Position numbers and translations under genes: made by a program. This document shows, in pieces, positions 8,956 to 17,276 of a stretch of 44,397 bases of DNA; positions within the stretch are counted from its first letter, which is position 1; every line of letters begins with the position of its first letter. The notes under the pieces are model-generated. The model was given only the letters and a program-made list of their open reading frames with translations. It did not search any database and was not told where the DNA came from. The stretch covers positions 1 to 44,397 of the forward strand of contig CAIKTE010000027.1 in assembly GCA_903830285.1 (NCBI GenBank), in the 5' to 3' direction. Source of the DNA: an uncultured Chitinophagaceae bacterium. Its GTDB lineage: Bacteria; Bacteroidota; Bacteroidia; Chitinophagales; Chitinophagaceae.

Positions 8956-9856
8956 TGAAGAGAATATAGAACAGGGTCAGGAAGACAGGAAGACCGAAAG
9001 TCCGAAGGAACAGTCCGGAGTCTCGAGTCAGGAGTCGGGAGGGGAAGCCGTTGCATTAACCGAAGCCACAAATCAAACATCAGCCATCAATACATCAGAA
9101 ATAAAAACTATGGAAGTACATCATCATCCGCAATTAGAAAAAAAATCTTTTAAAGAATATGTATTGGAAGGCTTAATGATATTCTTAGCTGTAACTATGG
9201 GCTTTTTTGCAGAGAACATACGTGAAAACATTACTGATAATGAAAAAGAAAAAGTTTTTATCGAATCCTTTGTCGAGGACCTGGAAGCTGATCAAAAATA
9301 CTTCGAAGAACAAGGCATCTATTTTACAGAGAGGTTGGAACAGTTAGATAGTTTAATCATATTGTTGAATACAAAAGAAAGGATCACTAACACAAACGAT
9401 TTTTATTATTACGGGAGATTGGCAGTCCGCTATACTCCAGTAGTGTTGCACACCGGAACCATTGATGAAGTGAAGAATAGCGGTGGACTTCGGCTGATCC
9501 GGAAAAAAGGATTACCAAAGAAACTCGTTGAGTATTATAATCAACTTCCCATCATAAAAGAATACGAGGCTAGGTTAATGTCCATTGACGAGGATTACCG
9601 GCGAACATTCATCGATATTATTGATCCGTCGGCACTTGAATCTAACTATTCAAAAATAAGGGGAAGGGTTGATAAACATACAGATAACCCGCCTCTAAGA
9701 AATTATTCGAAAGACGATTTAGCTAAACTATTCGGTTATGCACAGTATATGCGAACATTGAGAAGCGTGATTGCCGGGAGTGAAGAGGATCTTAAAAAGA
9801 ATGGTCAACAATTGCTGGCTTTAATTCAAAAAGAATATCATTTAAAACATGAGTAA
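8948..9856 (+). CDS. Unnamed single-span membrane protein, MEVHHHP family, copy 2
   Basis: A 302-residue paralogue of its neighbours. The leader (residues 1-54) is again polar and repeat-derived. MEVHHHP starts at residue 55 (ATG at 9110, an alternative start), followed by KKSFKEY, a membrane span (LEGLMIFLAVTMGFFAE) and RENIT..EKEK. The middle domain is divergent but keeps a V-K-N-S-G-G-L motif matching L-R-N-A-G-G-F in copy 1. The C-terminus EYHLKHE is shared. It overlaps copy 1 and copy 3 by 8 nt each. Unlike copies 1 and 3, the heptamer array in its leader belongs to the AGTCNNG class. Confidence 0.75.
   Translation: MSNEENIEQGQEDRKTESPKEQSGVSSQESGGEAVALTEATNQTSAINTSEIKTMEVHHHPQLEKKSFKEYVLEGLMIFLAVTMGFFAENIRENITDNEKEKVFIESFVEDLEADQKYFEEQGIYFTERLEQLDSLIILLNTKERITNTNDFYYYGRLAVRYTPVVLHTGTIDEVKNSGGLRLIRKKGLPKKLVEYYNQLPIIKEYEARLMSIDEDYRRTFIDIIDPSALESNYSKIRGRVDKHTDNPPLRNYSKDDLAKLFGYAQYMRTLRSVIAGSEEDLKKNGQQLLALIQKEYHLKHE
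8975..9039. repeat. Octamer plus heptamer arrays in the leader of copy 2
   Basis: Four 8-bp units (8975-9006, first GGTCAGGA), a 5-bp gap, then four 7-bp units of a different class, AGTCNNG (9012-9039, last AGTCGGG). Same offsets and lengths as in the other two copies, but a different heptamer sequence, the class seen again in the E1 linker at 16061. Confidence 0.7.
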
Positions 9857-10805
9857 TGAAGAAAAAATAGAAGAAAGTCGGGAAGCCGGAAAGACGGAAA
9901 GTCAGGAGGAGAAGCCTACCGTCAACCGTCAATCGTCTACAGAAGATCCATCAACTGAAACAGAATCAGAAATCTCAAACCTGCCTACCGAAGAGGTAGG
10001 TCCCAAATCAGAAATTACCAACATGGAAGTACATCATCATCCGCATGTAGAAAAAAAATCTTTTAAAGAATATTTATTAGAAGGAATAATGATTTTTATT
10101 GCAGTAACCATGGGTTTTATTGCAGAAAGTATTCGTGAAAATATTACCAAGCATGAAAAAGAGCATCATTTAATGGAAATGTTGGTACAGGATTTAAAGA
10201 AAGATATTATTCAACTTGATACAATTCAAAACAGAAGTAAAATTAAACTGGCTTACCTCGATACTTTACGACAATTTGTTTTTGCAGAAATTGACAATGA
10301 GTTGTCTGACTCGGCATGCAAAAAAATGTATTACATTGATGCAAGGTTTGGTAATTCTGGTTTAGCCTATAGGTTTGTGCCTATAGACAGAGCTTTGTCT
10401 CAACTTGAAAAAACAGATGCCTATAATTTCATTAGCAGACAAAATGTTTCTGACAGTATACTTAATTACAAAGGGAATAATACAACCCTTATTGATGATT
10501 ATCAAATAATCAGAGAATATTATCAGATAAAGGCACATGAAGTTTCACAACAAATTTTCAAAAGCTCACTAGTGGATAATCTAATTGCTGGAACAACAAA
10601 AATTTACGAGGGGATTTTACAATCAAACAAGAAATTTACACTGCTAACAAGAGATAAAAATGTATTAGAAATCTATGGCTCAAAGCTTAGAGATAACAGG
10701 TTATTTTTTGGTTATTATACAAACACTTTGATACCTGCTCAACAAGCAAGAGCAGAAAGATTAATTACATTAATTGAAAACGAGTATCATTTAAAAAAAG
10801 AATAA
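9849..10805 (+). CDS. Unnamed single-span membrane protein, MEVHHHP family, copy 3
   Basis: A 318-residue third paralogue. The leader is 58 residues, 12 nt longer than in the other copies, with a small palindrome at 9984-10000. MEVHHHP is at residue 59 (alternative ATG at 10023). Then come KKSFKEY, the span LEGIMIFIAVTMGFIAE, RENIT..EKE and a helical domain that diverges strongly from copies 1 and 2. It ends EYHLKKE. AT content of the middle part appears higher than in copies 1 and 2, and it is followed 9 nt later by the S45 acylase gene. No function known. Confidence 0.75.
   Translation: MSNEEKIEESREAGKTESQEEKPTVNRQSSTEDPSTETESEISNLPTEEVGPKSEITNMEVHHHPHVEKKSFKEYLLEGIMIFIAVTMGFIAESIRENITKHEKEHHLMEMLVQDLKKDIIQLDTIQNRSKIKLAYLDTLRQFVFAEIDNELSDSACKKMYYIDARFGNSGLAYRFVPIDRALSQLEKTDAYNFISRQNVSDSILNYKGNNTTLIDDYQIIREYYQIKAHEVSQQIFKSSLVDNLIAGTTKIYEGILQSNKKFTLLTRDKNVLEIYGSKLRDNRLFFGYYTNTLIPAQQARAERLITLIENEYHLKKE
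9876..10000. repeat. Octamer and heptamer arrays plus small palindrome in the leader of copy 3
   Basis: Four 8-bp units (9876-9907), a 5-bp gap, four 7-bp units of the CGTCCAC class with a degenerate first unit (9913-9940), then ATC-rich repeats and a palindrome with CCTACC at 9984-9989 pairing GGTAGG at 9995-10000. The palindrome is absent from the two other copies. Confidence 0.65.
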
Positions 10806-10814
10806 CTTTCATTC

Positions 10815-13118
10815 ATGAAAAAAGTATTGCTGCTTTTATTTTTCCCTCTTCAACTACTAGCACAATTCAATAAGCAGGAAATCGCTCGTTATGAACAGGA
10901 AGCAAAGCAGGTGACCATCATCCGCGATAACTGGGGTATTCCACATATCTATGGTAAAACAGATGCCAATGCAGTATTTGGTTTATTGTATGCACAATGC
11001 GAGGATGATTTTAAGAGAGTGGAGATGAATTACATTGAGAAGTTGGGAAGACTCTCTGAAATAAACGGAGAAAAGGATCTCTATAATGATCTGTTGATTA
11101 GAATGCTCATCGATTCGGCAGATGCGATCAATGATTATAAAAACAGCCCGGCATGGTTACACAAATTATTGGATGCATTTGCCGATGGGGTCAATTATTA
11201 TCTCTATAAACATCCCCAAACAAAACCAGCTTTACTAACTCATTTCGAACCTTGGTATGCTTTGTTATGGACCGATGGAAGTATCGGCGCCATCAGTACC
11301 GCAGGATTGGATCAAAATGATCTGAAGCAATTATACGGGACCGAATTGACTGCTAAAAATAAATCATCATTGCAACAAAGTCTTGTTTCAACTGACAAGG
11401 AATTTGAGAATGAAGATGAGAAATTAACAGGCAGTAATGGTTTTGCATTTGCTCCCTCCATCACGCAAAATGGCAATGCAATTTTATATATCAATCCCCA
11501 TGTCACCTTGTATTTCCGTCCCGAAGTACAGATGGTAAGTGAAGAGGGATTGAATGCTTATGGTGCGGTAACCTGGGGACAGTTCTTCGTGTACCAGGGT
11601 TTTAACGAGCATTGCGGATGGATGCATACATCCAGTAAAGTAGATGTTTCGGATTCATACATCGAAAAGATCAGCAATCAAAATAACCAATGGGTCAATG
11701 AATATGAGCATCAGCAAAAGCCTGTTATTGTAAAAAATATTTCCATACAGTACAAACAGAATAATTCTTTGCAAACAAAAACTGTCAAAGCATTATTTAC
11801 ACATCATGGTCCGGTGATGACAAAGAAGAACGGGCAATATTTAAGTGTTCGTTCTTTCAATCGTTCCATCATCAGTTTGGAACAAAGCTGGTTAAGAACA
11901 AAAGCAACATCATTCAGTGAATTTAAAAAAGTATTGGACATGCGTGCCAACACTTCCAATAATACGGTCTATGCAGATGCAGAAGGGAATATTGCTTACT
12001 GGCATGGTAACTATGTTCCTGTAAGAGATAAAAATTATAACTGGAACAAACCTGTTGATGGAAGTATAGCTGCAACAGAATGGAAAGGTTTGCATACAGT
12101 TGACGAGATCATTCATTCCATCAATCCGCCAAACGGTTGGTTGCAGAATTGTAACAGCACCCCATATACTGTTGCAGGAACGAATAGTCCGAAGAGAGAA
12201 GATTATCCTGTGTACATGGCACCTGATGGAGAAAATTTCCGGGGCATTAATGCCGTAAGGGTCTTAGCAAGAGAAAAAAAATATACGATCGATAAAGTGA
12301 TCGCAGCGGGTTATGATACCTATTTGGCATTCTTTGAAAAGTTAATCCCCTCATTGGAAACAGTTTATAATGCATTAGCAAAAAATGCTCATGTATTTGA
12401 TTCAGCAAAAACAATTCTAAAAGAACCTCTAAAAATATTAACTAATTGGGATTTACATTCCTCTGAACATTCGGTTGCTACAACTTTAGCCGTTACTTGG
12501 GGTCAGCGTTTAATAAGCAGAATAAACATAGTTCCAAATGAAACAATGAGCCAAAATGCGAAAGATGCAAGTGACGGTTTGAGATTGATGGGAAGAAATA
12601 AAGACCTAGTTATTAAAGAAACTGATGACCAAGTCACACGGACAGAAAAGTATGCTATGAATTTTGAAAAAACAGGATTCTCTTTATTAGATGATTTCCA
12701 AGCAGCAATTGATACACTTAAAGCACGATATGGGACTTGGAATATTGAATGGGGAACTATCAATCGTTTTCAAAGATTGAATGATGATATCGATTCAAAA
12801 TTTGATGATGCAAAAGAAAGTATCCCTGTTGGGTTTACTTCATCGCAATGGGGACAGATCCCATCTTATAGCAGCAGAGTCTATCCCAATACAAAGAAAA
12901 TGTACGGCGTTAACGGTAACAGTTTTATATGTGCTGTTGAATTTGGAAAGAAGATAAAAGCAAGATCATTATTAGCAGGTGGAGAAAGTGGTGATCCTTC
13001 TTCTAAACATTTTACTGATCAGGCATTGATGTACAGCAAGGGGCAATTTAAAGATGTACTGTTTTATAAAGAAGATGTGCTGCAGCATGCAGAAAGAACC
13101 TATCATCCGGGAGAATAA
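10815..13118 (+). CDS. Penicillin acylase family protein (peptidase S45, Ntn hydrolase), exported
   Basis: A 767-residue preproenzyme. A signal peptide (MKKVLLLLFFPLQLLAQ) is followed by the S45 alpha-chain start (VTIIRDNWGIPHIYGKTDAN) at about residue 33. The autocatalytic site is visible as Gly206-Ser207-Asn208 in LTGSNGFAF; cleavage before Ser207 would release the beta chain with this Ser as N-terminal nucleophile. Beta-chain landmarks such as HHGPVM and the NTVYADAEGNIAYWHGN block follow. Length is normal. Members deacylate penicillins, N-acyl-homoserine lactones or other N-acyl compounds. It fits functionally with the D-aminoacylase and dipeptidase upstream. Substrate not determinable. 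Confidence 0.92.
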   Translation: MKKVLLLLFFPLQLLAQFNKQEIARYEQEAKQVTIIRDNWGIPHIYGKTDANAVFGLLYAQCEDDFKRVEMNYIEKLGRLSEINGEKDLYNDLLIRMLIDSADAINDYKNSPAWLHKLLDAFADGVNYYLYKHPQTKPALLTHFEPWYALLWTDGSIGAISTAGLDQNDLKQLYGTELTAKNKSSLQQSLVSTDKEFENEDEKLTGSNGFAFAPSITQNGNAILYINPHVTLYFRPEVQMVSEEGLNAYGAVTWGQFFVYQGFNEHCGWMHTSSKVDVSDSYIEKISNQNNQWVNEYEHQQKPVIVKNISIQYKQNNSLQTKTVKALFTHHGPVMTKKNGQYLSVRSFNRSIISLEQSWLRTKATSFSEFKKVLDMRANTSNNTVYADAEGNIAYWHGNYVPVRDKNYNWNKPVDGSIAATEWKGLHTVDEIIHSINPPNGWLQNCNSTPYTVAGTNSPKREDYPVYMAPDGENFRGINAVRVLAREKKYTIDKVIAAGYDTYLAFFEKLIPSLETVYNALAKNAHVFDSAKTILKEPLKILTNWDLHSSEHSVATTLAVTWGQRLISRINIVPNETMSQNAKDASDGLRLMGRNKDLVIKETDDQVTRTEKYAMNFEKTGFSLLDDFQAAIDTLKARYGTWNIEWGTINRFQRLNDDIDSKFDDAKESIPVGFTSSQWGQIPSYSSRVYPNTKKMYGVNGNSFICAVEFGKKIKARSLLAGGESGDPSSKHFTDQALMYSKGQFKDVLFYKEDVLQHAERTYHPGE

Positions 13119-13145
13119 ATTAAATTAAACCTAACAAATACCATT

Positions 13146-14486
13146 ATGAAAAAGATCATCATTCTAATTTTACTGCCATTTACACTACAGGCTCAAAAGA
13201 ATTATACCCAGGCTTTAGAAAAATATATGGATGCCCAAATGAAGATCAAAGGCTTTAATGGTACAGTATTGGTGGCGAAGCAAAATAAAGTATTATTGAA
13301 AAAAGGCTATGGTTATGCTGACAGGGAATGGAATGTTTCCAATACAGCAGATACAAAATTCAGAATAGGTTCTGTCACCAAACAATTTACTGCCGCATCT
13401 ATACTGCAATTAGCCGAACAGGGGAAATTGAATCTGGATGATAAACTGAGTAAATACTTTCCGGATTTCCCTAAAGGGGATAGTGTAACTATTCATATGC
13501 TGTTGACGCATACATCGGGCATAGCGAATTATACGGCACAAGCACAATTTGAAAGCCTAGCAACACTTACACTAAGCAAAGATTCCATGGTCGCATTCAT
13601 CAGATCAAAACCCTATAGCTTTTCTCCGGGTACAAAATATCAATATAGCAATTCGGGATATTTTTTATTGGGATGCATCATTGAAAAGACCAGTGGACAA
13701 TCCTATGCCGATTATGTTCAACAAAATATATTCGCTAAAGCAGGCATGAATAATACTGGTGCTGATAAACTCGATTCAATCTTGCCAATGCGAGCCAAGG
13801 GTTATGCCACGAATAAGAAAAAAATAACCAACGCTTCCTATATTTCTTTGGCTTGGCCATTTAGTGCCGGTGTTCTTTTCTCAACTGTGGAAGACCTGTA
13901 TAAATGGGATAGGGCCTTATACGGCACAACGATCTTATCGGATGCATCCAAACAAAAAATGTTTACGCCGGGTAAGGGTGATTATGGTTATGGTTTCCAT
14001 ATCGATTCCATGCAGAAACATTTCCGCATCTGGCATAATGGAGGCATTCCGGGATTCATCAGCAATATCAGTCGTTATACAAATGATGATGTATGCGTGA
14101 TCGTTTTAGCAAATACGGAAGTAGTGCAAAACAATACCTTACCTATCACTGATGTGATCGCAGAGGGCTTGGCCTCCATTGTTTTTGATCTGCCTGTAGA
14201 AACACCATACGAACATAAAGAGGTAAAGATCGATCCATCTTTATTGGACAAGTTTGTAGGTAAATACAATGCGGGTCTTACGCTGGAGGTAATTAAGAAA
14301 GACAATAAACTATATCGTCACAGAGATGGTACACCCGATATTGAACTAAAACCAGAATCCAATACTAAATTCTTTTATGCAGATGATAGTAACCGTCAAT
14401 TGGAATTTGAATTAGACAAAGCGGGTAATGTAATAAAGATATGGTTCATTAATAATGAACAAAGAGGGGAGATGAAGAAGTTGTAA
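13146..14486 (+). CDS. Serine hydrolase, beta-lactamase class C family, exported
   Basis: A 446-residue second SxxK hydrolase of the cluster. Signal peptide MKKIIILILLPFTLQAQ. Active-site residues: Ser76-x-x-Lys79 (GSVTKQF), Tyr167-Ser-Asn169 (YSN) and a late WHNGG box replacing HTG. The family includes D,D-carboxypeptidases, D-aminopeptidases and esterases. The C-terminal ~90 residues (KYNAGLTLEVIKKDN) form a beta-rich tail like the DUF3471 type. It is only distantly similar to the gene at 2249. It is last in the plus-strand block and ends 56 nt before a strong hairpin. The sequence before its start is nearly identical to that before the DUF418 start. Confidence 0.88.
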   Translation: MKKIIILILLPFTLQAQKNYTQALEKYMDAQMKIKGFNGTVLVAKQNKVLLKKGYGYADREWNVSNTADTKFRIGSVTKQFTAASILQLAEQGKLNLDDKLSKYFPDFPKGDSVTIHMLLTHTSGIANYTAQAQFESLATLTLSKDSMVAFIRSKPYSFSPGTKYQYSNSGYFLLGCIIEKTSGQSYADYVQQNIFAKAGMNNTGADKLDSILPMRAKGYATNKKKITNASYISLAWPFSAGVLFSTVEDLYKWDRALYGTTILSDASKQKMFTPGKGDYGYGFHIDSMQKHFRIWHNGGIPGFISNISRYTNDDVCVIVLANTEVVQNNTLPITDVIAEGLASIVFDLPVETPYEHKEVKIDPSLLDKFVGKYNAGLTLEVIKKDNKLYRHRDGTPDIELKPESNTKFFYADDSNRQLEFELDKAGNVIKIWFINNEQRGEMKKL

Positions 14487-14542
14487 TGGCTGTACTCCAA
14501 AGACTTGCGAATACATCAAAGCCCAATGATCCTATAATTGCA

Positions 14543-14582
14543 TATAAAGACAGTCTATTGAATCCAATAGACTGTCTTTATA
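14543..14582. terminator. Strong hairpin between convergent genes
   Basis: A perfect 18-bp stem (14543-14560 with 14565-14582) with a 4-nt AATC loop, containing AAAGACAGTCTATTG. It sits between the serine hydrolase (plus) and the Lys/Ala-tailed gene (minus), so it can end both transcripts. U-tracts are weak on both sides. Confidence 0.75.
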
Positions 14583-14605
14583 ACGAAATGATCTTTTTTG
14601 AAAAA

Positions 14606-14944
14606 TTATTTAGCCAAAGCTTTTTCCAGATCGTCAATTACTTTTTTAGTTACAAGCTTGCTGTTTTTTTCTTTGATGCGGGTTAAAATAGGTAAAGCCT
14701 TTTCACCAAATTCGTATAAGCCAATTGGGTTTTGGTCAAAATCAAAACTTCCAATTACAAACTGAAGTTTTTCTATGATCTCAGCATTTGCAGCAGCATC
14801 AATTTTCTGGAAAGCTGTCAACGCATTTTCAATTGCAGTTCTTAATTTATTCGTATCCGCAGCAACTGCTGTTTTTTTCTTTGCAACCGGAGCTTTCTTA
14901 GTTACTGCTGCAGTTTTTTTGATTGTTGTAGTTTTTGTTGCCAT
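14606..14944 (-). CDS. Small protein with Lys/Ala-rich, histone-H1-like N-terminal tail
   Basis: A 112-residue protein. The first ~30 residues are a basic low-complexity tail of Lys, Ala, Thr and Val (TKKAPVAKKKTAVAAD), like tails of bacterial H1-type proteins that bind nucleic acid. Residues 31-112 are a compact helical domain (FQKIDAAANAEIIEKLQFVI and following) that I cannot assign. The stop is close to a shared hairpin and a TACATTTG box lies about 65 nt upstream, so it appears to be monocistronic. A nucleoid-associated role is a guess based on the tail only. Confidence 0.6.
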   Translation of the reverse strand: MATKTTTIKKTAAVTKKAPVAKKKTAVAADTNKLRTAIENALTAFQKIDAAANAEIIEKLQFVIGSFDFDQNPIGLYEFGEKALPILTRIKEKNSKLVTKKVIDDLEKALAK

Positions 14945-15008
14945 AAAAATGGGTATTTGTTTAGTGAATAAAAATTATACCACGGCAAGCAGCATCATTA
15001 AAACGCTG

Positions 15009-15016
15009 CAAATGTA
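15009..15016 (-). promoter_or_regulatory. Bacteroidota -7 box (TACATTTG) for the Lys/Ala-tailed gene
   Basis: Exact TAnnTTTG on the minus strand, 64 nt before the ATG at 14944. A good -33 element was not found at the expected spacing. Confidence 0.4.
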
Positions 15017-15100
15017 ATTAATTCAAATTAAATGCTCATTTCAGGGGATACAGTTCAATTATCTGTTGTATGTATTGTATTGACAGGGAATGATTAACTA

Positions 15101-17149
15101 TCAATAAGCTAATAATTTCTTAACACAGTCATCCAGTCTGCTCAGCGCCAGATAATTCTTTTCTAATACACTGTGGAAAGGGATAGGTGTATCCAGACTT
15201 GCACACCTTAAAACAGGAGCGTCAAGCATTTCAAAACAATGTTCGCTGATCCAGGCACTGATCTCACCACCGATACCGCCTGTTAGATTGTCTTCATGCA
15301 GTAATAAGACCTTACCTGTTTTGGCCACTGCATTTTTAATGGCGTCAAGATCCAGCGGCATTAAAGTACGCAGGTCTAGTATTTCAAAACTTATTTCAGG
15401 ATGTTCTTTTGCATAATCCATCGCCCAATGCACAGCTGCACCGTACGTAATGATGCTGATGTCTTCACCCTCATTTACAATTTTGGCTTTTCCGATCTCT
15501 ACTACATAATATGTTGCAGGCACATTTCCGCTGATACTTCTGTACAAAGCTTTATGTTCAAAAAATAATACAGGATCAGGGTCATTGATCGCAGCAATTA
15601 ATAGACCCTTGGCATCATAAGGTGAAGAAGGATATACAACTTTGAGTCCGGGCACATGCGTAAACCATGCTTCATTGCTCTGCGAATGAAAAGGTCCTGC
15701 CCCAACACCCGCACCTGTTGGCATACGGATCACCACATCTGCATTTTGCCCCCAGCGGTAATGGATCTTGGCTAAATTATTGACGATCTGATTAAATCCC
15801 GCAGTAACAAAATCGGCAAACTGCATTTCCATCACCGATTTAAATCCTTCCAAACTCAATCCCAATGCAGCGCCTACAATAGCACTTTCACAAAGCGGTG
15901 TATTACGAACCCTGTCTTTGCCAAATTCATCCACAAAGCCTTCCGTAATTTTAAAAGCACCGCCATATTCTGCAATATCCTGTCCCATTATAATCAGGTT
16001 ATGATGCTCCAGCATGGATTGGTGAAGTCCTTGTTTAATAGCATCCACGAAACGTAGTTCAGTCGGGAGTCGGGAGTCGTGAGTCGGGAGTCGGGAGTCT
16101 GAAGTCGATAGTGGGTCAATAACTAGCGATTCATGATTTGCGATTAACGGTTCTTTTCTTATGATCAACGGTTTCGCATAAACATCATTCAACTCTTGCT
16201 CCGTATCTGCAACAACTTCATTTGCTTCGGCAGCGAGGATCAACTCCGATTCAATATATTGTCTGAATTCATTTCTGATATCTGCGATCTGCATTTCATT
16301 CAATACCTGTGCAGCAGTGAGGTATTGTTCAAAATTCTTGATGGGATCTTTTCTGCCCCATTCTTCAAATAATTCTTTGGGTACATATTTGGTACCACTG
16401 GCTTCTTCGTGACCACGCATCCTGAATGTCATGCATTCTATCAGATAAGGTTTCTGTTCACGGATGCAAAAATCCCGAACTCCCTTGATGGTATCATAAA
16501 CAGATAAAACATTATTGCCGTCTATTTGTACCGAACCTATTCCATACCCTATTGCTTTATCAACTAGATCTTTGCAATGGTATTGTTCACTAACAGGAGT
16601 GCTTAAACCATACCCATTATTTTCAATGATGAAAATTACGGGGAGCCCCCATACCGCAGCCACATTCAAAGCTTCATGAAAATCTCCTTCACTGGTGCCG
16701 CCTTCGCCGGAATAGGCAAGGGCCACTTTTTGATCCATCCTTAATTTATATGCTAATGCAACACCATCGGCAATGGCCAATTGAGGACCAAGGTGAGAGA
16801 TCATTCCGCAGATATGATGTTCCTTATTTCCGAAATGAAAACTTCTTTCACGTCCTTTCGAATAACCTTCCTGATTGCCCTGCCATTGCATGAATAATTT
16901 ATGGAGGGGCATCTGCCGTGAAGTAAACACACCCAGATTGCGGTGCATGGGCATGATCCATTCATCATCCTGCAATGCAAGCGTGCTGCCCACGGCAATG
17001 GCTTCCTGTCCGATGCCGCTGAACCATTTGCTTATTTTACCCTGACGAAGTAATACCAGCATTTTCTCTTCGATCATGCGTGGCAATAATAAATGTTTGT
17101 ATATATCGATTAATGCTTCGTTGGACAGATCTGATCGGTTGAATTCCAT
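15101..17149 (-). CDS. 2-oxoacid dehydrogenase E1 component, alpha and beta subunits fused
   Basis: A 682-residue protein. Residues 1-325 are the E1 alpha part with the thiamine-diphosphate motif starting GEGGTSEGDF at 148 and ending at the IIENNGYGLST segment. Residues about 366-682 are the E1 beta part (AEYGGAFKITEGF, ADFVTAGFNQIVNN, GGIGGEISAWI). Such fusions are common in Bacteroidota and decarboxylate pyruvate or branched-chain 2-oxoacids, passing the acyl group to lipoyl-E2; which substrate is not clear. The linker, residues 326-365, is unusual: it encodes 7-residue repeats (DSRLPTH, DSRLPTE) generated by a 7-bp DNA array at 16061-16109. E2 and E3 genes are not next to it. Confidence 0.9.
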   Translation of the reverse strand: MEFNRSDLSNEALIDIYKHLLLPRMIEEKMLVLLRQGKISKWFSGIGQEAIAVGSTLALQDDEWIMPMHRNLGVFTSRQMPLHKLFMQWQGNQEGYSKGRERSFHFGNKEHHICGMISHLGPQLAIADGVALAYKLRMDQKVALAYSGEGGTSEGDFHEALNVAAVWGLPVIFIIENNGYGLSTPVSEQYHCKDLVDKAIGYGIGSVQIDGNNVLSVYDTIKGVRDFCIREQKPYLIECMTFRMRGHEEASGTKYVPKELFEEWGRKDPIKNFEQYLTAAQVLNEMQIADIRNEFRQYIESELILAAEANEVVADTEQELNDVYAKPLIIRKEPLIANHESLVIDPLSTSDSRLPTHDSRLPTELRFVDAIKQGLHQSMLEHHNLIIMGQDIAEYGGAFKITEGFVDEFGKDRVRNTPLCESAIVGAALGLSLEGFKSVMEMQFADFVTAGFNQIVNNLAKIHYRWGQNADVVIRMPTGAGVGAGPFHSQSNEAWFTHVPGLKVVYPSSPYDAKGLLIAAINDPDPVLFFEHKALYRSISGNVPATYYVVEIGKAKIVNEGEDISIITYGAAVHWAMDYAKEHPEISFEILDLRTLMPLDLDAIKNAVAKTGKVLLLHEDNLTGGIGGEISAWISEHCFEMLDAPVLRCASLDTPIPFHSVLEKNYLALSRLDDCVKKLLAY
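16061..16151. repeat. Heptamer arrays inside the E1 fusion linker
   Basis: Seven 7-bp units of the AGTCGGG class at 16061-16109, then after 14 nt four 7-bp units of a TNGCGAT class (16124-16151, first TAGCGAT). All within the coding frame of the minus-strand E1 gene and without stops. Confidence 0.8.
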
Positions 17150-17224
17150 AACGATTGATGAACATGAATGAATCTACAAGATAAAGCTATTCGCATTTTA
17201 AAGGAAATCGAATTATGCACGCAA

Positions 17225-17254
17225 ATAAAAAACCATTCCGTTGCGGGAATGGTT
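17225..17254 (-). terminator. Rho-independent terminator of the Bax-inhibitor-1 family gene
   Basis: Stem AACCATTCC (17231-17239) with GGAATGGTT (17246-17254). On the minus strand the hairpin is followed by a T-rich run (TTTTTTATTT). It lies 22 nt past the stop of the gene at 17277. Confidence 0.85.
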
Positions 17255-17276
17255 CTTACAATTATTGTTGGATCAA

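Noticed and set aside
14486-14686. A 66-residue plus-strand frame after the serine hydrolase
   Set aside because: It runs through the 18-bp hairpin and the antisense of the Lys/Ala-tailed gene, and has no recognisable protein features.
16061-16151. CRISPR array
   Set aside because: Units are only 7 bp without spacers, are translated in frame, and no cas genes are nearby.
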